Shown here: one piece after another, positions 43,925 to 54,500 of the stretch
Layout of the letters: each line of letters opens with the position of its first letter
Position numbering within the stretch: position 1 is the first letter of the stretch
Origin: Methylococcus sp. EFPC2
GTDB taxonomy: Bacteria; Pseudomonadota; Gammaproteobacteria; Methylococcales; Methylococcaceae
NCBI RefSeq assembly: GCF_016925495.1
Contig: NZ_CP070491.1
Coordinates: 2,852,001 to 2,916,000 of the forward strand
Direction of reading: 5' to 3'
DNA: 64,000 nt
The notes under the pieces: model-generated
What the model was told of the DNA's origin: nothing
The model's database searches: none
Seen by the model: only the letters and a program-made list of their open reading frames with translations
Translations under genes and position numbers: made by a program

Positions 43925-44527
43925 CTACGGGCTAGTCTGCGAGCCGGCGAGGAAGTCTGTAGCCTTGCCGAGATCGCGTCCTTCCACGAGCTTCATCCGC
44001 TCGCCGTCGGAGCGAATCACCGCGATTTTCACGAAATGGACCAGGTGGGAAAAATCGTCGAGGCGATGGATATCGAGGGCCTGCGAGAGAGCCAGGGTGG
44101 GCTCGATGGCGCCGGTGAGCAAAGTCCAGTGCTCGGCATCGAGCCCATGCTCCTGGCGATAGGCGGCCAGGTTTTCCGGCGTATCATGGCGGGGATCGAG
44201 ACTGACCAATACGAAACGGGCGTCCTGGTGGCGTTCCGCCAAGGCCTGTTGCAGATCTTTCATGCGGGCCAGGGTAAGCGGGCAACTGATGTCGCAGGTC
44301 CGGTAGAACATCGAGAGCACCACGTTGCGACCGCGCAGATCGCCGAGCCGTATGCGGCGTCCTTGATCGTCGGTCCATACCCCTTCCGCATCGTAAAGCG
44401 CGAGAGGTGCCGTCCATGCATGGGGCAAAACGTTCGAGCAAGCTCCCATCGTCAGCAACAGCCCGAGCGCCGCGACATAGGCGGCAGCCAAGCGATAGTA
44501 AGGCGAGCGGATCGCCCTGACGGGCAT
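43925..44527 (-). CDS. SCO1/SenC-family copper chaperone lipoprotein
   Basis: 200 residues from the ATG at 44527. Lipobox-like MGACS (Cys30). Thioredoxin-like fold with copper motif YRTCDISCP (CxxxC), followed by VLVSLDPRHDTPENLAAYR, and a histidine in FSHLVHFVKIAVI as the third copper ligand. SCO proteins deliver copper to the CuA site of cytochrome oxidase. No oxidase genes are nearby. The gap to the dynamin gene upstream is only 5 bp, so the two are cotranscribed. Confidence 0.92.
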   Translation of the reverse strand: MPVRAIRSPYYRLAAAYVAALGLLLTMGACSNVLPHAWTAPLALYDAEGVWTDDQGRRIRLGDLRGRNVVLSMFYRTCDISCPLTLARMKDLQQALAERHQDARFVLVSLDPRHDTPENLAAYRQEHGLDAEHWTLLTGAIEPTLALSQALDIHRLDDFSHLVHFVKIAVIRSDGERMKLVEGRDLGKATDFLAGSQTSP

Positions 44528-44532
44528 ATACC

Positions 44533-46830
44533 CTACGCCAAACGTTCGGTTGCGACCTGGTAGGCGTCCTTGATGATTTTCTGCTTTTGCAGCTCGGCGC
44601 CCAGTTCGCTGTCGATGTCGGCGGTGAGCTGTTCCATGATGACGCGGGCGATATCGCTCTTCTTCACCTCGAAGTAGGCCAATAGCTCTTCTTCCAGTTC
44701 CTCGAAGTAGTTCTTGATGCCGCGCCGCGCGTATTTGTTGATTTGCTGCTGCTGCTTGCGGGTGTAGTCCATCAGCCCGCTCTTGTAATAGTCCAGGGCA
44801 TAGTCGATGTCGTTCGACTTGCCCGCCTCGGCGACGGTTTGCTTGACGTTGGCGATCGCGCCGTAGACTTTGAGCAGCTTGTCCAGCCCTAAAGACAACA
44901 CCTGCTTGACGCTGTCGTTGGGACCGATGAGTTTCAAGGACTTGGCTACTTCCAGCGCGGCATCGGCGTTTTTCTGCACCAGGTCCACCACCTCTTCCTC
45001 GGTCTGCCCGCCGGCCAGACTGGTCATGATGGTGCGGCCCAGATCGTCGATGATGTTGCCGTAGTCGAACAGGAACACGTCGCACATGCCCTTAAGGCGA
45101 TGGAGGATGTCGCGGCCGTTCAACCGGTCGCGCAGGGAAGAAACGACTTCTTCGGGCAGGGCATCGACCTGGACGATGGCATCCAGCAACTGGCGCAGAT
45201 ACTGGTTGACGATGTGCTCTTCCAGCAATTCCTGTAACTGAATGCGGAAAGTATTCTGGATGCGCAGGTTTTCCTCGATCTTGTGCGGCAATCGGCTGAC
45301 CACGCTGTGCAGGTCCAGGCCCTTGAGCAGCTCGTTTTTCAGCGACTTGCGGTCCAGCCCGTCGATGGCGGCGCGGATCTGTTCGGCCAGCTGCTCCTGG
45401 TCCTGATCGCGCCAGAATTCGAAGTCCGGCAGGATTTCCGTACGCAATTGCTTGATGTGTTCTTCCACCGTATCGCGCAACTGGCGGATGGTTTCGTCCT
45501 GCCGCCGGGATAATTCGCCGGCGATGAAGGCGTTCTTCATGCCGTCGTCGTTGCTGTGCTTATAGCTCTGGAACAAAGGATCCAGCTTTTCTTTCAAGCG
45601 GGCGGCCAAATCCAGATATTCGCCGCGCGCTTCATCCAGGAACTCGGCCTTGGCGGTGCCCGCCAAATAATCGAACAGCCCGGCGCGGAATTGCACGAAG
45701 TTCTTGGCTTCTTCCAGGGCTTTCAAATAGTTTTCCGCCTCCTGGCGGTTGGGGATTTTGCCCACGGCTTTTTTGAGCGCGTCCACGTGCTCGCGGATCT
45801 TGCCGGCGCCTTCCAGCTTGTTGTCGCGGATCAGCTTGAGCAGCAGGTAATTCAGGGCCGACACCCGGAATACGCGGTCCTTGGAAATCTGGAAACCGTA
45901 GTGGGCGATTTTTTCCTCGAAATTCGCCAGTTCTTCCCGCTTGTGCTGGGTGCTCAGCACATCCCACTGGTTGATGACCCAGAAAGCCCGCTGCAGCACG
46001 CGCTTGCGCTGACTGTGAATCTCCGCCAGCAACTCGATTTCCTCGCCTTCCAGCAGGTGGAAGACCTTCATGGCGATGACGAAGGCCTTGGCGTCGTTTT
46101 CCACGTAGGACTTGGTCACCTTGCGATGGCGCGGATTGACCACACCCAGCCCCGGCAGGTCAACCAGCACCACGTTTTCCGGGATGCTCACGTTGGCCAG
46201 ATAAATCTCGGCCTTGTCGACGAACAGCACGTCCTCGTAATCCTCAGTGACATAAGCGGGCAGCTCCGCCAGGGCGATTTCCTTCACCGCGCCGCTCAGC
46301 TTGTTCCAGCCGTCGATCAATACTTTCAGCTCGTCGTAAAACTTCTGCTTGTTGAAGCTGCCGAACTGGCCGCGGTGCTGCTCGATGTCTTTGGCCAGCT
46401 TGCCCAACAGCTCGCCCTTGCCCAACTTCAGATAGGTCTCGGCGGGTTTGCGCAGCTCCTTGGAAAGCTCCTCGACGTAAAGGCCTTTCAGCTCCTCGCG
46501 CTCGCGTTCGCCCAGGTAATGAATCACCGCCCGGTTGCCGGCGCCCTTGCGGATCAGGGTGGGAATCGCGGTGAACGACTTGGTCGCCTGCGGCAGGATG
46601 TCGTCGCCCAGCACGGCGTTGATGATGGTGCTCTTGCCGGCGGAAAACGCGCCCAGGAAAGCCACGGGGAATTCGGGGGACGCCAGCCGCTCCAGCCAGT
46701 GCCGCTTGCGGCTGACGAAATACTTGAAGTCCTCGCCGAGATCGAGATAGGGCTCGGCGGCGTCATAGGCCTCGAACAGACGCTTGAAGGCCTTGACGTA
46801 AGTGGTGTAATCCGATTCTTTGGTTGTCAT
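44533..46830 (-). CDS. Dynamin-family GTPase
   Basis: 765 residues. GTPase motifs: P-loop GAFSAGKST (60-68), G2 candidate Thr in SFTAIPTLIR, G3 DLPGLG (224-229) and G4 NQWD (287-290). The remaining ~450 residues are helical, with long coiled-coil segments and a tail predicted to contact membranes, as in bacterial dynamin-like proteins. Such proteins remodel or repair membranes, often in pairs; no second dynamin gene is next to it. It is followed on the same strand by SCO1, without an obvious functional link. Confidence 0.88.
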   Translation of the reverse strand: MTTKESDYTTYVKAFKRLFEAYDAAEPYLDLGEDFKYFVSRKRHWLERLASPEFPVAFLGAFSAGKSTIINAVLGDDILPQATKSFTAIPTLIRKGAGNRAVIHYLGEREREELKGLYVEELSKELRKPAETYLKLGKGELLGKLAKDIEQHRGQFGSFNKQKFYDELKVLIDGWNKLSGAVKEIALAELPAYVTEDYEDVLFVDKAEIYLANVSIPENVVLVDLPGLGVVNPRHRKVTKSYVENDAKAFVIAMKVFHLLEGEEIELLAEIHSQRKRVLQRAFWVINQWDVLSTQHKREELANFEEKIAHYGFQISKDRVFRVSALNYLLLKLIRDNKLEGAGKIREHVDALKKAVGKIPNRQEAENYLKALEEAKNFVQFRAGLFDYLAGTAKAEFLDEARGEYLDLAARLKEKLDPLFQSYKHSNDDGMKNAFIAGELSRRQDETIRQLRDTVEEHIKQLRTEILPDFEFWRDQDQEQLAEQIRAAIDGLDRKSLKNELLKGLDLHSVVSRLPHKIEENLRIQNTFRIQLQELLEEHIVNQYLRQLLDAIVQVDALPEEVVSSLRDRLNGRDILHRLKGMCDVFLFDYGNIIDDLGRTIMTSLAGGQTEEEVVDLVQKNADAALEVAKSLKLIGPNDSVKQVLSLGLDKLLKVYGAIANVKQTVAEAGKSNDIDYALDYYKSGLMDYTRKQQQQINKYARRGIKNYFEELEEELLAYFEVKKSDIARVIMEQLTADIDSELGAELQKQKIIKDAYQVATERLA

Positions 46831-46939
46831 CTTCCCGTTCTCGTTAACCAGGGCAAAGGCGTGCGAAATACGGGCAATGTTACCACTTGTCCCGCCGTTC
46901 CAGGCTGTTCGGGAAATGGCTTGGGCAACGGCGGCAGTT

Positions 46940-47052
46940 CGCGGGTCGGCTTAGGCGGCAGCCTTAACCCGACGATCCCGGTATCGCCGGGTTGCGCGAT
47001 ACAAGGGTCACGGCTACAGCGACCGTTTGGAGCCGCTAACCCGACCTACAGG
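46940..47052. repeat. Imperfect inverted repeat after the PEP-CTERM gene
   Basis: GGGTCGGCTTAGGCGGC at the left pairs imperfectly with GCCGCTAACCCGACC at the right, with a second small palindrome (CCCGGTATCGCCGGG) inside. It may be a REP-type mobile palindrome or a transcription end. The right end touches the stop of the PEP-CTERM gene. Confidence 0.35.
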
Positions 47053-48122
47053 GCTTTGCGACGGACGAACCCGAAGCCGGCCAGCGCGCTGCCGAACAGC
47101 CAAATGGCGCCTGGAATGGGAACCGGCGACGCGATGAACCCGTGGTCGGCCCCATCGGCGTCGGTATAGTAGCCCGCGATCTGCCCGTTGCCGTTGATGC
47201 CGTTTGCAAAGGTCTGCGTGGCGCCGGGAACGTTGAGGAGAGCCAAAGTTGCGCCGTCGTAGGAGAAGCTATGGGCGTTGTGCGCCGCATCCAGGTAGCT
47301 GCCGGCCACTTGTCCTCTATCGTTGATTTCTAGACTAAGAAAACCGGCGCCGATATCGGGCAAACTGAACGAATTAAATACTCCGCTGGAGTAAACGTAT
47401 CCTCGCGTCACAGAGCCATCACCGTAAGCACCGACGATCTCCCCGCCGTTGTTGATGTCGTAGGCTACGGTCCGCGTCGCGCCCGGAACATCCAGCGTGG
47501 CGAAAACACCGCCGGAATAGAGGAAGCCATGGGCCGACGATAAAGTGCCATAAACCCCGACGATCTGGCCACCGTCATTGATGCCGTTGGCTGCCGTGTT
47601 AACCGTACCGGGGAAGTTGAGGGGGCTGAGGATTCCGCCGGCATAGATGAACCCCTGGATCGATGAGGCACTCTGAGACCGTCCGACAACCTGGCCGCCG
47701 GCATTGATATCCGCGACATCCGTGGAGCCGCCGGGGACGCTCAGCGGGGTCACGACCCCGCCGCTGTACAGAAACCCTTGCGAAATCAATGAGGCATCGT
47801 CATACGTTCCGGCGACTTGCCCGCTGGCGTTGATGTGCTGAGAGGAGAAGCCATGAGTGCCCGGTACATCGTAAGCACTGTAAACGCCATCGCCGCTCAC
47901 GAAATATCGCGACTTGGGGACAGCACCAGCCCCAACAAACGCCGGATCTTCGCTATAAAAGCCGGCAATCTGCCCGCGATCATTGATGTCGTAGACGTGC
48001 GTGGAGGAGGAGCCGGGCACGTCAAAAGTGGTGTAGGTATACGTGGACGCGGCGTGGGCCGACGGGGTCAACGCGCCACCGAGCAAGGCCAAGATGGACA
48101 GCGACAGCGGGGACAATCTCAT
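47046..48122 (-). CDS. PEP-CTERM sorted protein with HAF repeats
   Basis: 358 residues: signal peptide to about AHA-AS, then about six repeats of the HAF type, each near GFLYSGGVFATLDVPGATRTVAYDIN and GQIVG, roughly every 40-45 residues. The C-terminus is the sorting tag: PIPGAIWLFGSALAGFGF followed by RRK, a PEP-CTERM variant with a helix and basic end, recognised by exosortase. The protein is thus exported, processed and released or anchored at the surface, probably with exopolysaccharide. No exosortase lies in the window. Confidence 0.92.
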   Translation of the reverse strand: MRLSPLSLSILALLGGALTPSAHAASTYTYTTFDVPGSSSTHVYDINDRGQIAGFYSEDPAFVGAGAVPKSRYFVSGDGVYSAYDVPGTHGFSSQHINASGQVAGTYDDASLISQGFLYSGGVVTPLSVPGGSTDVADINAGGQVVGRSQSASSIQGFIYAGGILSPLNFPGTVNTAANGINDGGQIVGVYGTLSSAHGFLYSGGVFATLDVPGATRTVAYDINNGGEIVGAYGDGSVTRGYVYSSGVFNSFSLPDIGAGFLSLEINDRGQVAGSYLDAAHNAHSFSYDGATLALLNVPGATQTFANGINGNGQIAGYYTDADGADHGFIASPVPIPGAIWLFGSALAGFGFVRRKAL

Positions 48123-48323
48123 AATGAGTTCCTTATTTCCTACGAAGGGTTCGAACAGCCTGCCGGACGATGAAAGAGAGGCATCCGTGCCGGTGAATTG
48201 TCACCAGTTTGCTATGGTTTTGTCCATGCACCAATTTAGGTCGCGACCTTAGAGCACCTCGAAAAACCCCCGGTTTTCATGAAAATCGGGCTGAAGTTAC
48301 CTGAACGGGCCGCGGCTCGTCCC

Positions 48324-48470
48324 CCAATGCCGTTAAATTAAGCCGTCATTCCGGCATGGATTGCCGGAATCCAGGTTACAGGGATGTCAAACGCCTCAGC
48401 CATCCTTGGCCTCTGGACCCCGGCATTCCCTGCCGGAGTGACGATGTGCCTCTTAACTTAACGGCATTGG
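48324..48470. mobile_element. MITE-like element 1
   Basis: Terminal inverted repeats CCAATGCCGTTAAATTAAG at the left and, read inward, CCAATGCCGTTAAGTTAAG at the right (one mismatch over 19 bp) bound 147 bp with no open frame. The inside carries another palindrome, GTCATTCCGGCATGG...CCGGAGTGAC. The same TIR bounds element 2 at 59266-59381. It sits 127 bp from the distal end of the CRISPR array. Confidence 0.75.
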
Positions 48471-48597
48471 CTCACCCCCAGCTTCCTCACCATTCAGTGG
48501 CTATTCCCTTTGGTTCTGTCCCCCGATGTGCCCCTCATTGAGTACTCTTGGGGCCAGAAACGTAGGCTGGGATGGCCGAAGGGAATCCCAGCACCTA

Positions 48598-51500
48598 GTG
48601 TCAATCCACCCCCGGCTTATTGGCCGGGAGATACGGAAACCCACGGAGGTACCGGGCGGACCCAAAAGGTTTCAATCCACTCCCGGCTTATTGGCCGGGA
48701 GATACCGTACCGGTTCAACGGCTCGAGCTGGACGACGGGAGTTTCAATCCACTCCCGGCTTATTGGCCGGGAGATACCATCGGCGATGAGGTGCCCTATG
48801 CGATTACAGCCGTTTCAATCCACTCCCGGCTTATTGGCCGGGAGATACGCAAATGCGGAGAACGGGTTATTGTCAGTAAGCATGTTTCAATCCACTCCCG
48901 GCTTATTGGCCGGGAGATACCCTACCGCCGCACCCTGCTGACCATCGAGAGCCTGTTTCAATCCACTCCCGGCTTATTGGCCGGGAGATACGCCATTGAC
49001 GAACATTGGCACCAGGCGGAGCTTTGTTTCAATCCACTCCCGGCTTATTGGCCGGGAGATACCCCGGTGCCGTCCAGTCGGTCGCGCAGCCAGTAGGCGT
49101 TTCAATCCACTCCCGGCTTATTGGCCGGGAGATACACTCGGCATCGATCACCCTGAGCGGCCATAAAACGTTTCAATCCACTCCCGGCTTATTGGCCGGG
49201 AGATACCTGGTGCCAGAGTAGACCGGCACGCCGTTACGGTAGTTTCAATCCACTCCCGGCTTATTGGCCGGGAGATACGATTCAGCACAGGTTCTGGCAG
49301 CCGACTCTCTTGAGTTTCAATCCACTCCCGGCTTATTGGCCGGGAGATACGGCCTGCTGGCTCTCGGGCGAGAGTTCTTCCGTCGTTTCAATCCACTCCC
49401 GGCTTATTGGCCGGGAGATACGCCCTACGCCCAACTAATCTCAATGGCAATTAAAGTTTCAATCCACTCCCGGCTTATTGGCCGGGAGATACTCAATCAG
49501 GCTATCATGCCCGGCTGGCAAAAATGGAGTTTCAATCCACTCCCGGCTTATTGGCCGGGAGATACGGTTGGACGCCATGAAAGCGGGCACCCTTCGGAGA
49601 GTTTCAATCCACTCCCGGCTTATTGGCCGGGAGATACGGTGCTGACGCCTATGGCGAGCGGCGAAGCCGTGGTTTCAATCCACTCCCGGCTTATTGGCCG
49701 GGAGATACCAAGAAGCAGGTTCCCCGTGACATCGATGCGGGTGTTTCAATCCACTCCCGGCTTATTGGCCGGGAGATACGGCGCTACGGACGTGAAAAAG
49801 CCGCCGTTAGGTGCGTTTCAATCCACTCCCGGCTTATTGGCCGGGAGATACGAAACTTAAAATTATCAAGTCTTATCAGCGCACTGTTTCAATCCACTCC
49901 CGGCTTATTGGCCGGGAGATACAGTCGCACTCTCGGCACGACTGCCCCCGATCCAGGTTTCAATCCACTCCCGGCTTATTGGCCGGGAGATACGGAGGGC
50001 GGGACTACATATCAGGCTGATTATCCTGTTTCAATCCACTCCCGGCTTATTGGCCGGGAGATACTCGTTCTTCTCGCGTTCCAGGTTCGCTACCGCGATG
50101 TTTCAATCCACTCCCGGCTTATTGGCCGGGAGATACTTGGCTCATAGTAATACCGCGCAGAATTGTAGTGTTTCAATCCACTCCCGGCTTATTGGCCGGG
50201 AGATACGTTCGCGTTTGATCCCGCGTTGTTCACTGAGATGTTTCAATCCACTCCCGGCTTATTGGCCGGGAGATACTACCGGCAAAGCGCCTGGATCGAT
50301 GCGACCAATAGTTTCAATCCACTCCCGGCTTATTGGCCGGGAGATACATCCGACGACGCCCCTTACTGCGAAGATAATCCGTTTCAATCCACTCCCGGCT
50401 TATTGGCCGGGAGATACGCCCCGCCTTTGGTTATCGTTACGGGAAATGAAAGTTTCAATCCACTCCCGGCTTATTGGCCGGGAGATACCCCCCGATGCCG
50501 CCGCCAGGCAGGCTGCCGAGCAGTTTCAATCCACTCCCGGCTTATTGGCCGGGAGATACGGGCCAGACGCCGCAAAGGTGCCGAGGCGGCGCTGTTTCAA
50601 TCCACTCCCGGCTTATTGGCCGGGAGATACCAACGGAATTACATTGCCGGCGGATATATCGGCGTGTTTCAATCCACTCCCGGCTTATTGGCCGGGAGAT
50701 ACCGAGTCTGACACGGCGCTAGTCCGCCGCCAGTGTGTTTCAATCCACTCCCGGCTTATTGGCCGGGAGATACTAACGGAAAAGAGACAAGTAAAAACCG
50801 TTACAATGTTTCAATCCACTCCCGGCTTATTGGCCGGGAGATACCTCTGAGCGTTGGCGCGGGATCTGTTGCGTCATGTGTTTCAATCCACTCCCGGCTT
50901 ATTGGCCGGGAGATACGTCGCGCAGGGCGCCCAGGCTGGAGAGCATTTGCACGTTTCAATCCACTCCCGGCTTATTGGCCGGGAGATACAGCAAAATGCC
51001 TTTCGCCGCACGCCCCAACTTTTGGCCGTTTCAATCCACTCCCGGCTTATTGGCCGGGAGATACGCGTGGCGACGCCCTGACCTCCTGGCAACAACGCAT
51101 GTTTCAATCCACTCCCGGCTTATTGGCCGGGAGATACGTGTTGGGCGTCATATCCACGCCATCGCGTTAATGTTTCAATCCACTCCCGGCTTATTGGCCG
51201 GGAGATACCTAGGCGAGAGCGAAGAGAGGGCGCATGCGAGTGTTTCAATCCACTCCCGGCTTATTGGCCGGGAGATACCACCGACCCGCGCTCATCGGTG
51301 CATGGTTCGACGTTTCAATCCACTCCCGGCTTATTGGCCGGGAGATACGTTCTTGCAGCATATCTTTCGCGCTGCGGTTCGATTGTTTCAATCCACTCCC
51401 GGCTTATTGGCCGGGAGATACTGATAACTGCTCGGCATAATAGGTGCCCTCAGTCGTTTCAATCCACTCCCGGCTTATTGGCCGGGAGATACGATCAAAG

Positions 51501-54500
51501 CCGATCTGAACCCCATGGACACCAACGAGTTTCAATCCACTCCCGGCTTATTGGCCGGGAGATACTATTCGAACTGGCCCGCGCCTTAGCTGACGATGTG
51601 TTTCAATCCACTCCCGGCTTATTGGCCGGGAGATACGCGCAATTCGCGAGCCCGTTGCCGGTTCCACAAGTTTCAATCCACTCCCGGCTTATTGGCCGGG
51701 AGATACGTGAAACTGATATGGGAATATTACGTTTGACATGTTTCAATCCACTCCCGGCTTATTGGCCGGGAGATACTCAGGATGCAGGCCCCAGGCGGAG
51801 CCCAATGAAAAGTTTCAATCCACTCCCGGCTTATTGGCCGGGAGATACGAAGAGCAGTACTTTCAATAATGACTTTCATATTGTTTCAATCCACTCCCGG
51901 CTTATTGGCCGGGAGATACGCTTGCCGTTATCCGTAACGAAGTCGAAGCGACGGTTTCAATCCACTCCCGGCTTATTGGCCGGGAGATACGCGCGACCCG
52001 CTTCAATCCCCGCCCCCGGCCGGCGAGTTTCAATCCACTCCCGGCTTATTGGCCGGGAGATACTCAACGGCTATGGGAGGACTACGTGGGCAAATACGTT
52101 TCAATCCACTCCCGGCTTATTGGCCGGGAGATACCACGGTTAACAATGCCTATAAGGGAGTCAAAGTGTTTCAATCCACTCCCGGCTTATTGGCCGGGAG
52201 ATACCTCTGAAAGCGGGCGGCGACAGCAGCGGCACCGGGTTTCAATCCACTCCCGGCTTATTGGCCGGGAGATACCGCCGCCATCATCATCTGGAATTCC
52301 CCCAACCAGGTTTCAATCCACTCCCGGCTTATTGGCCGGGAGATACCCCCGACGGTGGGGTCGGCCGGCACGGCGACGAGAGTTTCAATCCACTCCCGGC
52401 TTATTGGCCGGGAGATACCACCAACCACAACCGCGAGCGCGTGGGATCCGAAGTTTCAATCCACTCCCGGCTTATTGGCCGGGAGATACCGTGACGGTTG
52501 GGCAGTTGATCGAACGATATACGGTTTCAATCCACTCCCGGCTTATTGGCCGGGAGATACTTGCCAGGGTTATCGCGCTATTACGGATATCGATGTTTCA
52601 ATCCACTCCCGGCTTATTGGCCGGGAGATACCGCTGACCAAAGAGCGCGACTATCTGCAGGACAAGTTTCAATCCACTCCCGGCTTATTGGCCGGGAGAT
52701 ACCGATAGCACCATCATCCGCAACGGAGACCGCCGGCTGTTTCAATCCACTCCCGGCTTATTGGCCGGGAGATACAAGGCAGCGGCGACCAACGGGAGTC
52801 CGCTGGAGTGTTTCAATCCACTCCCGGCTTATTGGCCGGGAGATACCCCATGGGGTCGCCTTCCTGGCCGGCCTCGTAGGGAGTTTCAATCCACTCCCGG
52901 CTTATTGGCCGGGAGATACCGCCCTGGGCGGCGGCACCATCATCAGCGGCACGCTGTTTCAATCCACTCCCGGCTTATTGGCCGGGAGATACCTCTATCT
53001 CATGCGCCTCACCAAACGGCGCGGCAGTTTCAATCCACTCCCGGCTTATTGGCCGGGAGATACAGTCCAGCCAGCGGCGAACATACCCACGAAAGCGTTT
53101 CAATCCACTCCCGGCTTATTGGCCGGGAGATACCTCAGCCCCGGCCGGCACGCGTACCTCGACGCGGTTTCAATCCACTCCCGGCTTATTGGCCGGGAGA
53201 TACGCACATGAAATTGTGTCCGCTATTTCGGCTTTTAGAGTTTCAATCCACTCCCGGCTTATTGGCCGGGAGATACAACGGATTGCCTTCATAAAGGCCA
53301 AACCGACCGGAGTTTCAATCCACTCCCGGCTTATTGGCCGGGAGATACTTCAACATACATATCAACGGCGGTCGCGCCGCCTTGTTTCAATCCACTCCCG
53401 GCTTATTGGCCGGGAGATACCGAAATTACCGGCGTACGCCTCGACTTGCGTAAATGTTTCAATCCACTCCCGGCTTATTGGCCGGGAGATACAGCCGCGC
53501 GTTTGCTCCGCCGATTCGGGCAAAAAGTTTCAATCCACTCCCGGCTTATTGGCCGGGAGATACTTCTCAATAAACGGAAAATGGTTCTGGACTAACTCAT
53601 GGTTTCAATCCACTCCCGGCTTATTGGCCGGGAGATACGTCCCGTTGCCCGTTGTGTCATTGCCGGTCTTCGCGTTTCAATCCACTCCCGGCTTATTGGC
53701 CGGGAGATACCAGGACCACCAGCATGGGGCCTGGCGCGTGATCCATGTTTCAATCCACTCCCGGCTTATTGGCCGGGAGATACGGTGGCCAGTACGCGGC
53801 GTATCTGGTCGGCTAGATGTTTCAATCCACTCCCGGCTTATTGGCCGGGAGATACAGAAGCTGAGGAAAGCAAAACGGGACATTGCAACGTTTCAATCCA
53901 CTCCCGGCTTATTGGCCGGGAGATACATCGACAATGGACGCGGTACAGGTACCGTCCAGAATGTTTCAATCCACTCCCGGCTTATTGGCCGGGAGATACT
54001 GCGCCTCTCGCCATTTTTTCTGTCGCTCGGCCGCTGTTTCAATCCACTCCCGGCTTATTGGCCGGGAGATACATCAGGACGAACAGGAGGAGCCCCAGGC
54101 GCAGAAGGTTTCAATCCACTCCCGGCTTATTGGCCGGGAGATACCAATGCACTCGGCAAACACTGGGCCGCATTTTCAAGTTTCAATCCACTCCCGGCTT
54201 ATTGGCCGGGAGATACAATGCAAAACAGGTGCGCTGCTCGTGCGGAGGGGTTTCAATCCACTCCCGGCTTATTGGCCGGGAGATACATGTACTTAGGCCA
54301 GTTCGTCAGGTGTAACACCTGTTTCAATCCACTCCCGGCTTATTGGCCGGGAGATACGCTATATCGCTTTCGCGCATACCGATCTGGAATCCGTTTCAAT
54401 CCACTCCCGGCTTATTGGCCGGGAGATACCTCCTTTATGTCGGCCGTATACAGTATATGGCAAGTTTCAATCCACTCCCGGCTTATTGGCCGGGAGATAC

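Noticed and set aside
45556-47169. 537-codon plus-strand frame opposite the dynamin gene
   Set aside because: It is antisense to a protein with clear GTPase motifs, has no domain of its own, and results from GC-rich codon bias.
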